NCBI GenBank assembly: GCA_005776725.1
Contig: SXOO01000065.1
Span: 1 to 56,896, forward strand
DNA length: 56,896 nucleotides
Direction: 5' to 3'
From: Pseudomonadota bacterium
GTDB taxonomy: Bacteria > Myxococcota_A > UBA9042 > GCA-2863065
Shown here: positions 48,972-56,896 of the stretch, one piece after another
Numbering within the stretch: the first letter of the stretch is position 1
How the letters are laid out: each line of letters begins with the position of its first letter
Notes under the pieces: model-generated
The model's database searches: none
What the model was told of the DNA's origin: nothing
What the model saw: the letters and a program-made list of their open reading frames with translations, nothing else
Made by a program: the position numbers and the translations under genes

Positions 48972-49430
48972 TCACAGGCGGGGGACGCGAGCCGCTACGA
49001 CCATGATGCAGGCCTCGTCTTCCACCGCGAGCTCGCGCCCGTCCGGTGTTCGAGCGGCGCGCGCCGTGGCCAGGGTCGCGTCGTCAAAGCTGCCCGGCTG
49101 GAACCACAGGCGGTCGTGGCCGGATGCGGCGCACTCCGCCACGATGCGCCGGCTCACTGCAGGCGGCGTGACCACATTGACGACCGTGACCGGCGGCGCG
49201 AGGTCGGCCACTCGCGGGACAGCGGGCAACCCAGCGATCTCGGACTCCGTCGGGTGCACGGGCAAGACCGTGTAGCCATGCGCCGCCAGGTTCCGGCAGA
49301 TGATGTTCCCGTACTTCGACGGGTCGTTGGAGGCGCCGACCACGGCGATTCGGACGTCTCGGGACTTCGGCGACAGGAGCTGCTCGAGCGGGTGCAGTGT
49401 GCGCATAGCGGAAGAGTAGCCGCGGTGCAT
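48972..49430 (-). CDS. CoA-binding domain protein (YccU-like)
   Basis: This protein of up to 152 residues is essentially one CoA-binding Rossmann domain: VRIAVVGASNDPSKYGNII near the start, HGYTVLPVHPTESEIAG in the middle, and a C-terminal V-V-N-V-V-T-P-P segment. Such single-domain proteins are common and their role is poorly defined; CoA or nucleotide binding is expected in the cytoplasm. Two ATG codons are possible, at 49430 and 49406; the second would give the 144-residue length more usual for the family, while the first has a weak AAGG upstream. The stop is 13 bases before the next gene, the Ig-like lipoprotein, so they may be cotranscribed despite unrelated functions. It is divergent from the DUF2339-like gene. 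Confidence 0.85.
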   Translation of the reverse strand: MHRGYSSAMRTLHPLEQLLSPKSRDVRIAVVGASNDPSKYGNIICRNLAAHGYTVLPVHPTESEIAGLPAVPRVADLAPPVTVVNVVTPPAVSRRIVAECAASGHDRLWFQPGSFDDATLATARAARTPDGRELAVEDEACIMVVAARVPRL

Positions 49431-49537
49431 GCCTTGTCACCGGCGTTTCCCGTACGGGCGCGTGGTACGAGGAGGCCGATCTCAGAAGCGACGGGCCGCG
49501 ATTGAGTTCCCATGGGGAACGGCCCAAGCTCGACGGC

Positions 49538-51148
49538 ATGGACGACCCCACGAATCGGTTGCTCTCCGACCGCTTGAGCGCGCTGGAGGCCCGCGTCGTC
49601 GCTCTCGAGGATGAGCTCAGGGCGTTGGGCGCGCCCGCGGTGCGGCGCATCCCGCTCGCGATCGCGGCACCGTCGCTGCCCTCGGCGTCGACCTCACAGC
49701 CAGCTACAGAGAACCTGCTGAATCGCGCCGGAACGGTGCTCCTGCTCATCGGCCTGGCCTTCCTGTTCAACTACGCCGCGGACCGCGGCTGGTTCCCCCC
49801 GAGAGCGCGGCTGGTGTTCGGCGCGGGTCTCGGTGTGGCGCTCGCGGCGTTCGGCGCGTGGCTCCATGGCCGTCGAGTCCGGGCAGACGGCTCCGCCGCT
49901 CCCGAGCGCCGCGCCCTCGCGCAGTGGCTCATTGGGGGCGGGGTCGTAGCGTTGTACGCCACGATCTACGCGGCGGTGGCGCTGTACGACCTGCTGCCAA
50001 GCGGCGGGGCGTACGGATTGTGCGCCGCGACCACGGCGATCGGAGGGCTCCTCGCCTCCCGGGCGCAGGCGGAGCCCGTGGCGATGATCGCCACGACGGG
50101 CGCCCTGGTGGCGCCGGTGATCCTCTCCAAGGGCGGTGTGTGGTTACCGGGCGCCGTGATCTGGACACAGCTCGTCATGCTCGGCGCCACCGCCCTGGGG
50201 CGTCACCACCGCTGGGTGAAGCTTCTCTGGGTCTCCGGGTTCGGGTCCCTCGCGCTGCTCACGACGGCGTCGTCGACGGCGACGGAGACGATTCGGCTCG
50301 CGGCGGTAGGCGTCACCTGGTTCGCGACCGCCTTTGCCGTTGCGGGCACAGCAACGCTGCACCTCTCCATCACCTTGGGCGCGCTCGCCGTCGGGGCATG
50401 GGGTCTCCACAAAGGGTCACCGCTGTTGGCGGGGGGCGTCATCGGTGCCGCGGGGCTGCTCGAGGCCGCCGTGAGCGCGTACGACCGTCCCACATCGAGG
50501 CTGCCTTCGCGCGCGCTCGAGACCACCGCCGGCGCGCTGTTACTCCTCACTGTGGCCGCGTTCTATCTCTTCGACGGCGCCCTCGGACCGCTCGTCGTGG
50601 GTGGGCTCGGGCTCGGCGCCCTGGTGCTGGGGATCGCCGGAGCCGAGCCGCAGCTCGCTGGCGCGACCCGGGCCCTCGGAGCGCTGGTGCTCGCTGTGGC
50701 GGCCGCCGCGTTGGTGTTCCTCCTGGAGCGCGGGGCTCGCCCGCCGTTCACCAACGGCCCCGCGCTCGTGAGCTTCGCGCTCCTCACTGCAGCGGGGGCC
50801 CTCGCGGTCTTGAGCGCGCTGCCGGCGTGGGAGCGTCGTGCGTTCGGGGCTTCGTTGTGGGTCGCGTTGCTCGTCCTGCTCGGGCATGAGTTCGTCGCGG
50901 CCGGCCGAGCAGGCGCCGCGCTCACCCTGACCTGGGGGGCCCTGGGCCTCTTGGTCTTGGTGCCAGGACTGGCGCGAGACAGCGGCCTGCTCCGATCCCT
51001 CGGCTACGGCACGCTGGTGCTGGTGATCGGCAAGCTGACGAGCATGGACCTCGCCAACGTAGACGCGATCTGGCGCATCCTCCTGTTCATGGGCTTCGGC
51101 GGCGCGTTCCTCGGGGTGAGCTTCTGGTTTGGCGGCACCAGGCGCTGA
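49538..51148 (+). CDS. DUF2339-like polytopic membrane protein
   Basis: From the ATG at 49538 the product is 536 residues. A short N-terminal coiled coil (SDRLSALEARVVALEDELRAL, broken here at about 10-30) and a Pro/Ala/Ser linker lead into a long run of about 14 hydrophobic segments, starting with TVLLLIGLAFLFNYAADRGW. Glycine-rich spans and the conserved start of the first span fit the DUF2339 family of predicted integral membrane proteins, whose function is unknown. The last segment ends F-L-G-V-S-F-W-F-G-G. The frame stays open upstream to 49502 from a TTG, but ATG 49538 gives the natural coiled-coil N-terminus. It converges with the 59-repeat lipoprotein gene, with 22 bases between stops. 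Confidence 0.83.
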   Translation: MDDPTNRLLSDRLSALEARVVALEDELRALGAPAVRRIPLAIAAPSLPSASTSQPATENLLNRAGTVLLLIGLAFLFNYAADRGWFPPRARLVFGAGLGVALAAFGAWLHGRRVRADGSAAPERRALAQWLIGGGVVALYATIYAAVALYDLLPSGGAYGLCAATTAIGGLLASRAQAEPVAMIATTGALVAPVILSKGGVWLPGAVIWTQLVMLGATALGRHHRWVKLLWVSGFGSLALLTTASSTATETIRLAAVGVTWFATAFAVAGTATLHLSITLGALAVGAWGLHKGSPLLAGGVIGAAGLLEAAVSAYDRPTSRLPSRALETTAGALLLLTVAAFYLFDGALGPLVVGGLGLGALVLGIAGAEPQLAGATRALGALVLAVAAAALVFLLERGARPPFTNGPALVSFALLTAAGALAVLSALPAWERRAFGASLWVALLVLLGHEFVAAGRAGAALTLTWGALGLLVLVPGLARDSGLLRSLGYGTLVLVIGKLTSMDLANVDAIWRILLFMGFGGAFLGVSFWFGGTRR

Positions 51149-51158
51149 GCATCCCAGC

Positions 51159-51170
51159 CGGAGGCCTCCG
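51159..51170. terminator. 12-bp perfect palindrome between convergent stops
   Basis: CGGAGGCCTCCG fills the 22-base gap between the stop of the DUF2339-like gene and the stop of the repeat lipoprotein gene. As RNA it can form only a 4-bp stem with a GGCC loop, so a transcription-ending role in both directions is possible but weakly supported; a protein-binding site is the alternative. Confidence 0.25.
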
Positions 51171-54100
51171 TCAGGGCCCGGAGAGGCAGTCGGCGTCGCA
51201 AGACTCGGCCTCCCCGCAGACGCCGTCCGCGCACGTCGCGCCGCAGTCGCGCTCACAGGAACCGCTGGACTCCGACCCCACGCACTCCCCGTTGCCGCAG
51301 CCGTGAGCGCAGTCCAGGAGGCAACCGCTCTCCCGCTCGCCTGGACCGCACGCGCCATCGCCGCATAGCGCGGCGCAGTCCGCAGCACACGTCTTGCTTG
51401 ACTCTCCGGGCGCGCAGCTCCCGTCACCGCACCACGCTCCACAGTCGGTGGCGCACACCTCCCCAGGGGCGCAGGTCCCATCGCCACACCCCGTGGCGCA
51501 ATCCGCGGGGCAGCTGGGGCCGTCCTCTCCGGGCGAGGCGCAGAGTGAGTCGCCGCAGATCCCCCCGCAGTCCTCGGGGCAGTCCAGCTCGGACGTGCTG
51601 CAGTAGCCGTCGTTGCACGCTGCGGGGCAATCGGCGGGGCAAGTCTTACCGCTCTCCTTCTGGCCGCAGACCCCGTCGCCGCATCCGGTCCCGCAGTCCG
51701 CGGGGCAGCCCCCCACCTCGCCTACCGCGCAGCAGGCGTCGCCGCAGACGGACGTGCAGTCCAGCTGACACGAGGCGCTCGTCTCGTTCCCCTCGCAGAC
51801 GCCGTCTCCACAGAGGGCCCCGCAGTCGGCCGGGCAGCCGGACTCACCGGCGGAGCAACGCCCGTCGCCGCAGACTCGGCCGCAGTCCTTCGCACAGTTG
51901 GCCGCGGTCTCCTTGCCGGCGCAGGTCCCGTCTCCGCACGACGCCCCACAGTCCGCTGCGCACTTCCCGTGCTCGACCGTTTCGCAGGCGCCGTCGCCGC
52001 AGACCACCCCGCAGTCGCGGGCGCACGTCGCCGTGGACTCGTCGGGCGCGCACACGCCGTCGCCGCAGACTTGCCCACAATCCGCGACACATCCGCCGAG
52101 CTCCGCCGGGCTGCAGATCCCATCTCCGCACGCCGCACCGCAGTCCACGGCGCAATCCCGGGGCAGCTCGGTGCCGTTGCACGCCCCGTCCCCGCAGGAG
52201 ATCCCGCAGTCCGCGGCGCATCCGACCTCATCGACGTCGCAGACGGTGTCGCCGCACGTGACCTGGCAGTCGGCAGCGCAGCCGGCTGTCGTCTCGCGGG
52301 TTGGATCACAGACCCCGTCGCCGCAGCTCGAGCCGCAGTCCTCGAGGCAAGTGGCGCCGTCCGAGCGCTTCTCGTCGCCGACACAGACCCCGTCCCCGCA
52401 CACCGCGGCGCAGTCGAGCACGCATGAGGCTGAGCTCTCGGCTCCGTTGCAGGCGCCGTCCCCACAGCCAGCGCCGCAGTCAGTGATGCACACATCGTCC
52501 TCGGCGAGCTCGCAGACGCCGTCGCCGCAGCTGCCGCAGTCCTGCGAACATGCCGGGGACTCGCCCTCGGCGCAGAGCCCATCGCCGCAGCCGGCGCTGC
52601 AGTCCAACGGGCACTCTTCGTCCGCCCCGCACGCGCCGTCCCCGCAGACGGGAGGACAGTCGAGGGGGCAAGCAATGGAGGACTCGCTACCGCTGCAGTA
52701 GCCGTCGCCGCAGTCGTTGCCGCAGTCGCTGGAGCAGGTCCCGGGGTTCTCGCTGCCGTTGCAGACGGCGTCACCGCACGTGCTGTTGCAGTCTCGGACG
52801 CAGCGCACGCTGTCCTCCGTGCCGTTACAGAAGTTGTCACCGCACCGCTCACCGCAGTCCGCCGGACATTGGCCGCTCTTCTCGTCGAATGCGCACACGC
52901 CGTCCCCGCAGACATTGCCGCAGTCTGTCCGGCAGTTGGCGGAGCTCTCACCCACACCACAGGAGCCGTCGCCGCAGCGGCTGCCACAGTCTTGAGTGCA
53001 GTTGGAGGCGCTCTCGCTAAGGGCACAGACTCCGTCGCTGCACGTGGAGCCGCAGTCCGACGGGCAGGTGGTCGTGGACTCGCCCTCGCTGCAGTGGCCG
53101 TCGCCACAGACACTGCCGCAGTCCGTGGCGCACGAGATCACCGACTCGATCGTGGAGCATGCTCCGTCGCCACACTTCGTGGCGCAGTCGCCCGGGCAGC
53201 TCGCGCTGCTCTCGGTGGCGGAGCAGTAGTAGTCGCCGCACAACGCGCCGCAGTCCCCGAGGCAGGTGGCGGCCGTCTCAAAGAAGCCGCAGACCCCATC
53301 TCCGCAGGCGACCCCGCAGTCGGACTCGCAGCGCGCAGAATTCTCGGCGCCGTTGCAGATCCCGTCGCCGCAGAGGCCGCCGCAGTCGATCGCGCACGTC
53401 GAGACGTCTTCCCCCGGCGAGCAGGTGGCGTCACCGCACATCGCCGCGCAGTCCACGGCGCAGGACTTGGCCGTCTCGAGGGCGTTGCACGCCCCGTCGC
53501 CGCACACCGCGCCGCAATCGGCCGGACAGGTCACCGAGGACTCGGCGAAGCAGACGCCGTCGCCACAGGTTCCCGTGCAGTCGAGTGGGCACGAGGTGGG
53601 CGTCTCCGGAGCCCGGCAACTCCCGTCACCGCAGCGACGGCTGCAGTCGGCCGGGCAGGTCTGAGCGGACTCGGCTCGATTGCAGGCGCCATCGCCGCAG
53701 GTGCCGCTGCAGTCCGCGGGGCACGACTTGTTGGTCTCGCCGCTCGCACAGTCGCCGTCACCGCAGCGGCGCCCACAGTCGCCTGGGCACGCCACCGTGC
53801 TCTCGCCAGCGCTACAGGTGCCGTCCGAGCACTGCGCGGGGCAGTCGGCTGGGCAAGTGGCCGACGACTCCGGTGAAGCGCACACCCCATCGCCGCAGGA
53901 GGGGCCGCAGTCGACGCCGCACCCCAGCGCGTCCTCGGCGCCATTGCACGCGCCGTCGCTACAGTCGGTGCCACAGTCCGCCCAGCAGCTGACCGTGGTC
54001 TCCTGTCCGTTGCAGGCGGTGTCGCCGCACCGGGTTCCGCAGTCCGCGGCGCACCCCTTCGTGTCCTCGTCCGCGCTGCACGCCCCGTCGCCGCACTCCG

Positions 54101-55223
54101 AGCCGCAGTCGGCGGGGCAGGCGGCGGTGGACTCGTCGCCGTTGCAGGCGCCGTCGCCACACGCCGCGCCACAATCCTTGGGACAGGTCGCCGAGGTCTC
54201 GTCGCCGTTGCAGGCGCCGTCGCTGCACGCCGCGCCGCAGTCGTCCGGGCAGGTGGCCGAGGTCTCGTCCGCGTTGCAGGCGCCGTCACCGCACTGGGCC
54301 CCGCAGTCGGCGGCGCAGGTGGCGCTGGTCTCGGCGGCGTTGCAAGCGCCGTCACCGCACTGCGCCCCACAGTCTGCGGGGCAGGTGGCGGAGGTCTCGT
54401 CAGCGTTGCAGACGCCGTCGTCACATTGGGCGCCGCAGTCCGCGGGGCAGGTGGCAGTGGACTCGCCCGCGTTGCAGGCAGCGTCGCCGCAGGCCGCGCC
54501 GCAGTCGTCCGGACAGGTGGCAGAGGTCTCGTCGGCGTTGCAGACGCCGTCGTCACACTTGGCGCCGCAGTCCGCGGGGCAGGTGGCTGTGGTCTCGTCG
54601 GCGTTGCAGACGCCGTCGTCACACTTGGCGCCGCAGTCCGCGGGGCAGGTGGCTGTGGTCTCGTCGGCGTTGCAGGTCAAGTCGCCGCAGGCCGCGCCGC
54701 AGTCGTCTGGACAGGTGGCGGAGGTCTCGTCGGCGTTGCACACGCCGTCGTCACACTGGGCGCCGCAGTCCGCGGGGCAGGTGGCCGTGAGCTCGTCGCC
54801 GTTGCAGACGCCGTCGCCGCAGGCTGCGCCGCAGTCGGCAGGACAGGTGGCCGAGCCCTCGTCGCCGTTACAGGCACCGTCGCCGCACGCAGCCTCCTCC
54901 GCGCAGTCTGCCGGACAGCTGATGGGAGACTCGGTCGCGCTACAGACGCCGTTTCCGCACTCGTCGTCAGGGGGGCACGGCGGGTCGCATGGGCAGCCCG
55001 GACCCTCGCAGGGCGGCTCGCAGTCCGCGGGACACACCTCTCCCACGGCGCAGATCCCATCACCGCAAGTGAGTTGACCATCTGCGCTCCACGGCGTGCC
55101 CGTGTCGCGCGGGCCTGATGGCGTGGAAGCGTCTGACCCGACATCGGCAACAGGTTCGGGTGCGCACGCTAGAAGACATAACCCCGCCGTGAAAGGCAGA
55201 AGGGCCAGGCGAATGGGAGACAT
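51171..55223 (-). CDS. Lipoprotein of 59 tandem four-cysteine repeats
   Basis: From the ATG at 55223 (CGAGG eight bases upstream) the product is 1350 residues. The signal peptide ends in C-L-L-A-C (Cys20). After a tether of about 30 residues nearly the whole protein is a tandem array of 59 units, by my count, of about 22 residues with consensus C-G-D-G-x-C-x-x-x-E-x-x-x-x-C-P-x-D-C-G-x-x. Each unit has four cysteines at fixed spacing plus an invariant-looking Asp, Glu and Asp that could bind calcium. One insertion (a Cys/Pro-rich segment) follows the first unit. Units 3-14 are the most alike, so expansion there is recent. No other domain is present. It is probably a disulfide-stabilised, rod-like surface fibre or metal-binding coat; the function is unknown. 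Confidence 0.9.
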   Translation of the reverse strand: MSPIRLALLPFTAGLCLLACAPEPVADVGSDASTPSGPRDTGTPWSADGQLTCGDGICAVGEVCPADCEPPCEGPGCPCDPPCPPDDECGNGVCSATESPISCPADCAEEAACGDGACNGDEGSATCPADCGAACGDGVCNGDELTATCPADCGAQCDDGVCNADETSATCPDDCGAACGDLTCNADETTATCPADCGAKCDDGVCNADETTATCPADCGAKCDDGVCNADETSATCPDDCGAACGDAACNAGESTATCPADCGAQCDDGVCNADETSATCPADCGAQCGDGACNAAETSATCAADCGAQCGDGACNADETSATCPDDCGAACSDGACNGDETSATCPKDCGAACGDGACNGDESTAACPADCGSECGDGACSADEDTKGCAADCGTRCGDTACNGQETTVSCWADCGTDCSDGACNGAEDALGCGVDCGPSCGDGVCASPESSATCPADCPAQCSDGTCSAGESTVACPGDCGRRCGDGDCASGETNKSCPADCSGTCGDGACNRAESAQTCPADCSRRCGDGSCRAPETPTSCPLDCTGTCGDGVCFAESSVTCPADCGAVCGDGACNALETAKSCAVDCAAMCGDATCSPGEDVSTCAIDCGGLCGDGICNGAENSARCESDCGVACGDGVCGFFETAATCLGDCGALCGDYYCSATESSASCPGDCATKCGDGACSTIESVISCATDCGSVCGDGHCSEGESTTTCPSDCGSTCSDGVCALSESASNCTQDCGSRCGDGSCGVGESSANCRTDCGNVCGDGVCAFDEKSGQCPADCGERCGDNFCNGTEDSVRCVRDCNSTCGDAVCNGSENPGTCSSDCGNDCGDGYCSGSESSIACPLDCPPVCGDGACGADEECPLDCSAGCGDGLCAEGESPACSQDCGSCGDGVCELAEDDVCITDCGAGCGDGACNGAESSASCVLDCAAVCGDGVCVGDEKRSDGATCLEDCGSSCGDGVCDPTRETTAGCAADCQVTCGDTVCDVDEVGCAADCGISCGDGACNGTELPRDCAVDCGAACGDGICSPAELGGCVADCGQVCGDGVCAPDESTATCARDCGVVCGDGACETVEHGKCAADCGASCGDGTCAGKETAANCAKDCGRVCGDGRCSAGESGCPADCGALCGDGVCEGNETSASCQLDCTSVCGDACCAVGEVGGCPADCGTGCGDGVCGQKESGKTCPADCPAACNDGYCSTSELDCPEDCGGICGDSLCASPGEDGPSCPADCATGCGDGTCAPGEVCATDCGAWCGDGSCAPGESSKTCAADCAALCGDGACGPGERESGCLLDCAHGCGNGECVGSESSGSCERDCGATCADGVCGEAESCDADCLSGP
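54525..54675. repeat. Perfect 66-bp tandem repeat (2.3 copies)
   Basis: The sequence from 54525 is identical to itself shifted by 66 bases up to 54675. Each copy encodes one 22-residue unit of the four-cysteine lipoprotein (C-D-D-G-V-C-N-A-D-E-T-T-A-T-C). Exact identity at the third codon position as well shows very recent duplication or gene conversion. Confidence 0.92.
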
Positions 55224-55464
55224 GACTATGGCCTCGGGGGGGACGAGGTTGTTCACGGCACCTACCTTCGGCGAGCCGCACCCGCACAATAGCGGACTGT
55301 CGGCGTCGGCTCAACGGCTGCGTGAGGCTGCGGCTCGCGTCCGTACGGCATGCCGCCGGGGGCAACTGCTGACTGGTTGCCCGACGGAGTGGCGCACGAG
55401 GGTTTGCGCGTGCCGAGGAGGTGGGGGGTGGGCGTCCCAGCAGCTTTGGTCGCCCGCGGCCGTT

Positions 55465-56325
55465 TCACTGGCAGTCGTCAGGCGTGATGAGCCCGCTGCC
55501 CACCTCGACCGTGACCACGACGACCGTGTCGCCGCGCAAGGCCGGGTCCAGCGCATCCCACGCCTCCTTCAGAGTTGGCACCCAAGTCGGCTGGAGGGTC
55601 CAGATGTGCAGGTACTGTTTGGCCCAGGCGTCCTCGTCTGAGACATTCGCGGTGCTCTCTGCGATCCCGCCCAGCTTCTTCTTCAGCAGCGTCGTAGCGT
55701 CTTCTACCGTGTACTCGTCGTCGGTGGGCCCTTGATAGGCTCGCGACACCGAGACTCCCACCCTGACCTCGCCGGCCTGCGCCAGCCAGTCGGTGGTCTG
55801 ACCCTCGACGTCGAACAGGATATCCAGCTCTGCCTTGAGCGGGACGAACCCCGCGCAGTCCGCAAGCGTCTGCATGCTCATCGCTTCGCTGCACTTGGAG
55901 CTCCCTCCGGCGCCCTGGCTGGAGAGGCGCTTCTGGGCCAGCGGCACGAGGGCGGCCGGGTCGAAGGCCGCGTCGAACGTGTAGGTCTGCACGTGAAAGC
56001 TGGGCGACGGGTCGAGCACATCGTCCGCCAATATGGCGCACGGCCCGCTGACGACACCGAATGTCACCTCGGTGTCTCCGGAGGGCAGCACGGGCCGCAG
56101 GTCCTCGCCCACGTCTGGGGCGACCAGGTCCAACGGGCCGCTCTCGAGGTCGGCGGGTTCGTCGATGTCAGGGGTGGAGCCCTCGTCTCTCGTGGCGAGC
56201 GGCAAGTCACTGCCACCCCCGGTGGCGTCTGGACCGCCAGAGCTCGAGCCCGATGAACAGGCGACGAGCGGGAGGACAAGGAGGACAAGGCTGACGGGGA
56301 GGACAATTGGGATCGGCGGGCGCAT
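55465..56325 (-). CDS. Small lipoprotein, unknown function
   Basis: From the ATG at 56325, with GAGGAG (complement of 56331-56336) five bases upstream, the product is 286 residues. The signal peptide ends in L-P-L-V-A-C (Cys23), followed by a Ser/Gly run and an Asp/Glu/Pro-rich tether to about residue 80. The remainder (about 85-286) is a soluble alpha/beta domain with three cysteines and no motif I recognise; it ends in a hydrophobic strand T-V-V-V-V-T-V-E-V-G-S-G-L-I-T-P. An in-frame GTG at 56376 would add 17 residues without signal character. The 241 bases between its stop and the repeat lipoprotein gene (55224-55464) contain no gene that I can support, so the two are probably separate units. 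Confidence 0.78.
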   Translation of the reverse strand: MRPPIPIVLPVSLVLLVLPLVACSSGSSSGGPDATGGGSDLPLATRDEGSTPDIDEPADLESGPLDLVAPDVGEDLRPVLPSGDTEVTFGVVSGPCAILADDVLDPSPSFHVQTYTFDAAFDPAALVPLAQKRLSSQGAGGSSKCSEAMSMQTLADCAGFVPLKAELDILFDVEGQTTDWLAQAGEVRVGVSVSRAYQGPTDDEYTVEDATTLLKKKLGGIAESTANVSDEDAWAKQYLHIWTLQPTWVPTLKEAWDALDPALRGDTVVVVTVEVGSGLITPDDCQ

Positions 56326-56533
56326 GAGAGCTCCTCGGTGCGGGCGAATCCTAGCCCAACCTGCCGCCCCGAGCACGCTTCGGTCTCGGCCACCGGGTAC
56401 CTCGGGGGTCTGAGCCCCCGCCCGCGTTCGGTACGGGAGAGGTCACGCCCCCTCGGAGGGAAGGGCGCTTGCCGGCGGCCTCTAGGTAGGCCGATCGGGG
56501 GGCCTGTGGCCGTCGCAGCGCGGCCCGCCGGCG

Positions 56534-56896
56534 CTACTTGAGCTGGCGGAAGAAGTCGTTCCCCTTGTCGTCCACCAGGATGAAGGCGGGGAAGTCCTGC
56601 ACCTCCACCCGCCAGATCGCCTCCATCCCCAGGTCTTTGAAGTCCAACACCTCGACCTTCTTGATGCTCTCGGCCGCCAGGATCGCCGCGGGGCCGCCGA
56701 TGCTGCCGAGATAGAAGCCCCCATGGCGCTTGCAGGCGTCCGTGACGGCTTGTGTCCGGTTGCCCTTGGCCAGCATCACCATCGAGCCCCCCAGCGACTG
56801 GAACAGGTCTACGTACGGGTCCATCCGCTCGGCGGTGGTGGGTCCGAATGAGCCCGAGGGCATCCCCGCGGGCGTCTTGGCCGGCCCGGCGTAGTA
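56534..56896 (-). CDS. Class I (iron-sulfur) fumarate hydratase, C-terminal part
   Basis: Only the last 120 residues are in the window; the 5' end lies beyond 56896. The sequence [46 protein letters not shown] and the end [18 protein letters not shown] (here with a V-Q-D variant) match the C-terminal domain of FumA/FumB-type fumarases. The enzyme hydrates fumarate to malate in the citric acid cycle using a 4Fe-4S cluster held by the part not seen here. The 208 bases between its stop and the lipoprotein start hold no gene that I can support; an AGGCC/GGCCT hairpin near 56487-56504 follows the stop on the minus strand and could be a weak terminator. Confidence 0.93.
   Translation of the reverse strand, partial: YYAGPAKTPAGMPSGSFGPTTAERMDPYVDLFQSLGGSMVMLAKGNRTQAVTDACKRHGGFYLGSIGGPAAILAAESIKKVEVLDFKDLGMEAIWRVEVQDFPAFILVDDKGNDFFRQLK

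Noticed and set aside
54525..54675. Tandem 66-base units considered as a CRISPR array.
   Set aside because: There are no unique spacers, the period is in frame with a coding repeat of 22 residues, and no cas genes are present.
51394..55118. Long plus-strand frames of Ser/Pro/Gln-rich repeats opposite the 59-repeat lipoprotein gene.
   Set aside because: Their repeats are only the complement of the four-cysteine units. The minus-strand frame has a signal peptide, a lipobox and fixed cysteine spacing.

Overview
The window is a very GC-rich bacterial chromosome segment that looks like a myxobacterium or close relative (phylum Myxococcota). The evidence is a MYXO-CTERM-like C-terminal sorting signal on a trypsin-like protease (3189-4364), myxobacterial-type disulfide repeats (C-G-D-G...E.C.D...C), MopE-like C-N-G-x-D-D-D-C-D motifs, several very large cysteine-rich lipoproteins and a caspase-like peptidase. 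The lineage is inferred from these families only. I saw no rRNA, tRNA, CRISPR array, insertion sequence or phage gene.

Layout. Positions 1-2952 (minus strand) hold a tightly coupled operon: ECF sigma factor, zinc-finger anti-sigma factor, caspase-fold peptidase with an EF-hand-like loop, and a lipoprotein that leaves the window. Each junction overlaps by four bases. Next is a secreted trypsin-like protease with an acidic linker and a MYXO-CTERM-like tail. Positions 4467-17637 are one minus-strand transcription unit of three giant exported proteins (1858, 1106 and 1421 aa) separated by 2 and 5 bases. Positions 17812-26064 are the metabolic part: a class III aminotransferase with a GNAT protein, a convergent aldehyde dehydrogenase, then two FemAB/CelD-like acyltransferases, another GNAT protein and a eukaryote-type GABA transaminase. 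Together these suggest amine or GABA catabolism plus N-acylation.

Positions 26079-39445 hold a zinc-ribbon protein, a DUF3592-like membrane protein, a NarL-type histidine kinase, a roughly 3300-residue cysteine-rich lipoprotein and, divergent from it, a NarL/LuxR-type response regulator. The kinase and regulator genes flank the giant gene. A perfect 7-2-7 inverted repeat lies in the divergent promoter region. Positions 39475-49430 (minus) hold a lipoprotein of the CocE/NonD hydrolase class, then an apparent operon of a CoA-binding protein, an Ig-like lipoprotein, a 1540-residue cysteine-rich/propeller-like lipoprotein and a beta-class DNA methyltransferase whose start overlaps the previous stop. 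Positions 49538-51148 (plus) encode a DUF2339-like polytopic membrane protein. Positions 51171-55223 (minus) encode a lipoprotein made almost entirely of 59 four-cysteine repeats. A small lipoprotein and the C-terminal end of a class I fumarase close the window.

The dominant theme is cell-surface biology: at least seven predicted lipoproteins, most with an Asp/Pro/Ser/Thr-rich tether after the lipidated cysteine, and four other exported giant or protease genes. The most system-like units are the sigma/anti-sigma/caspase/lipoprotein operon, the three-giant-protein operon, and the kinase-giant lipoprotein-regulator locus. Functions are assigned by motif recognition from the translated sequence without database searches.
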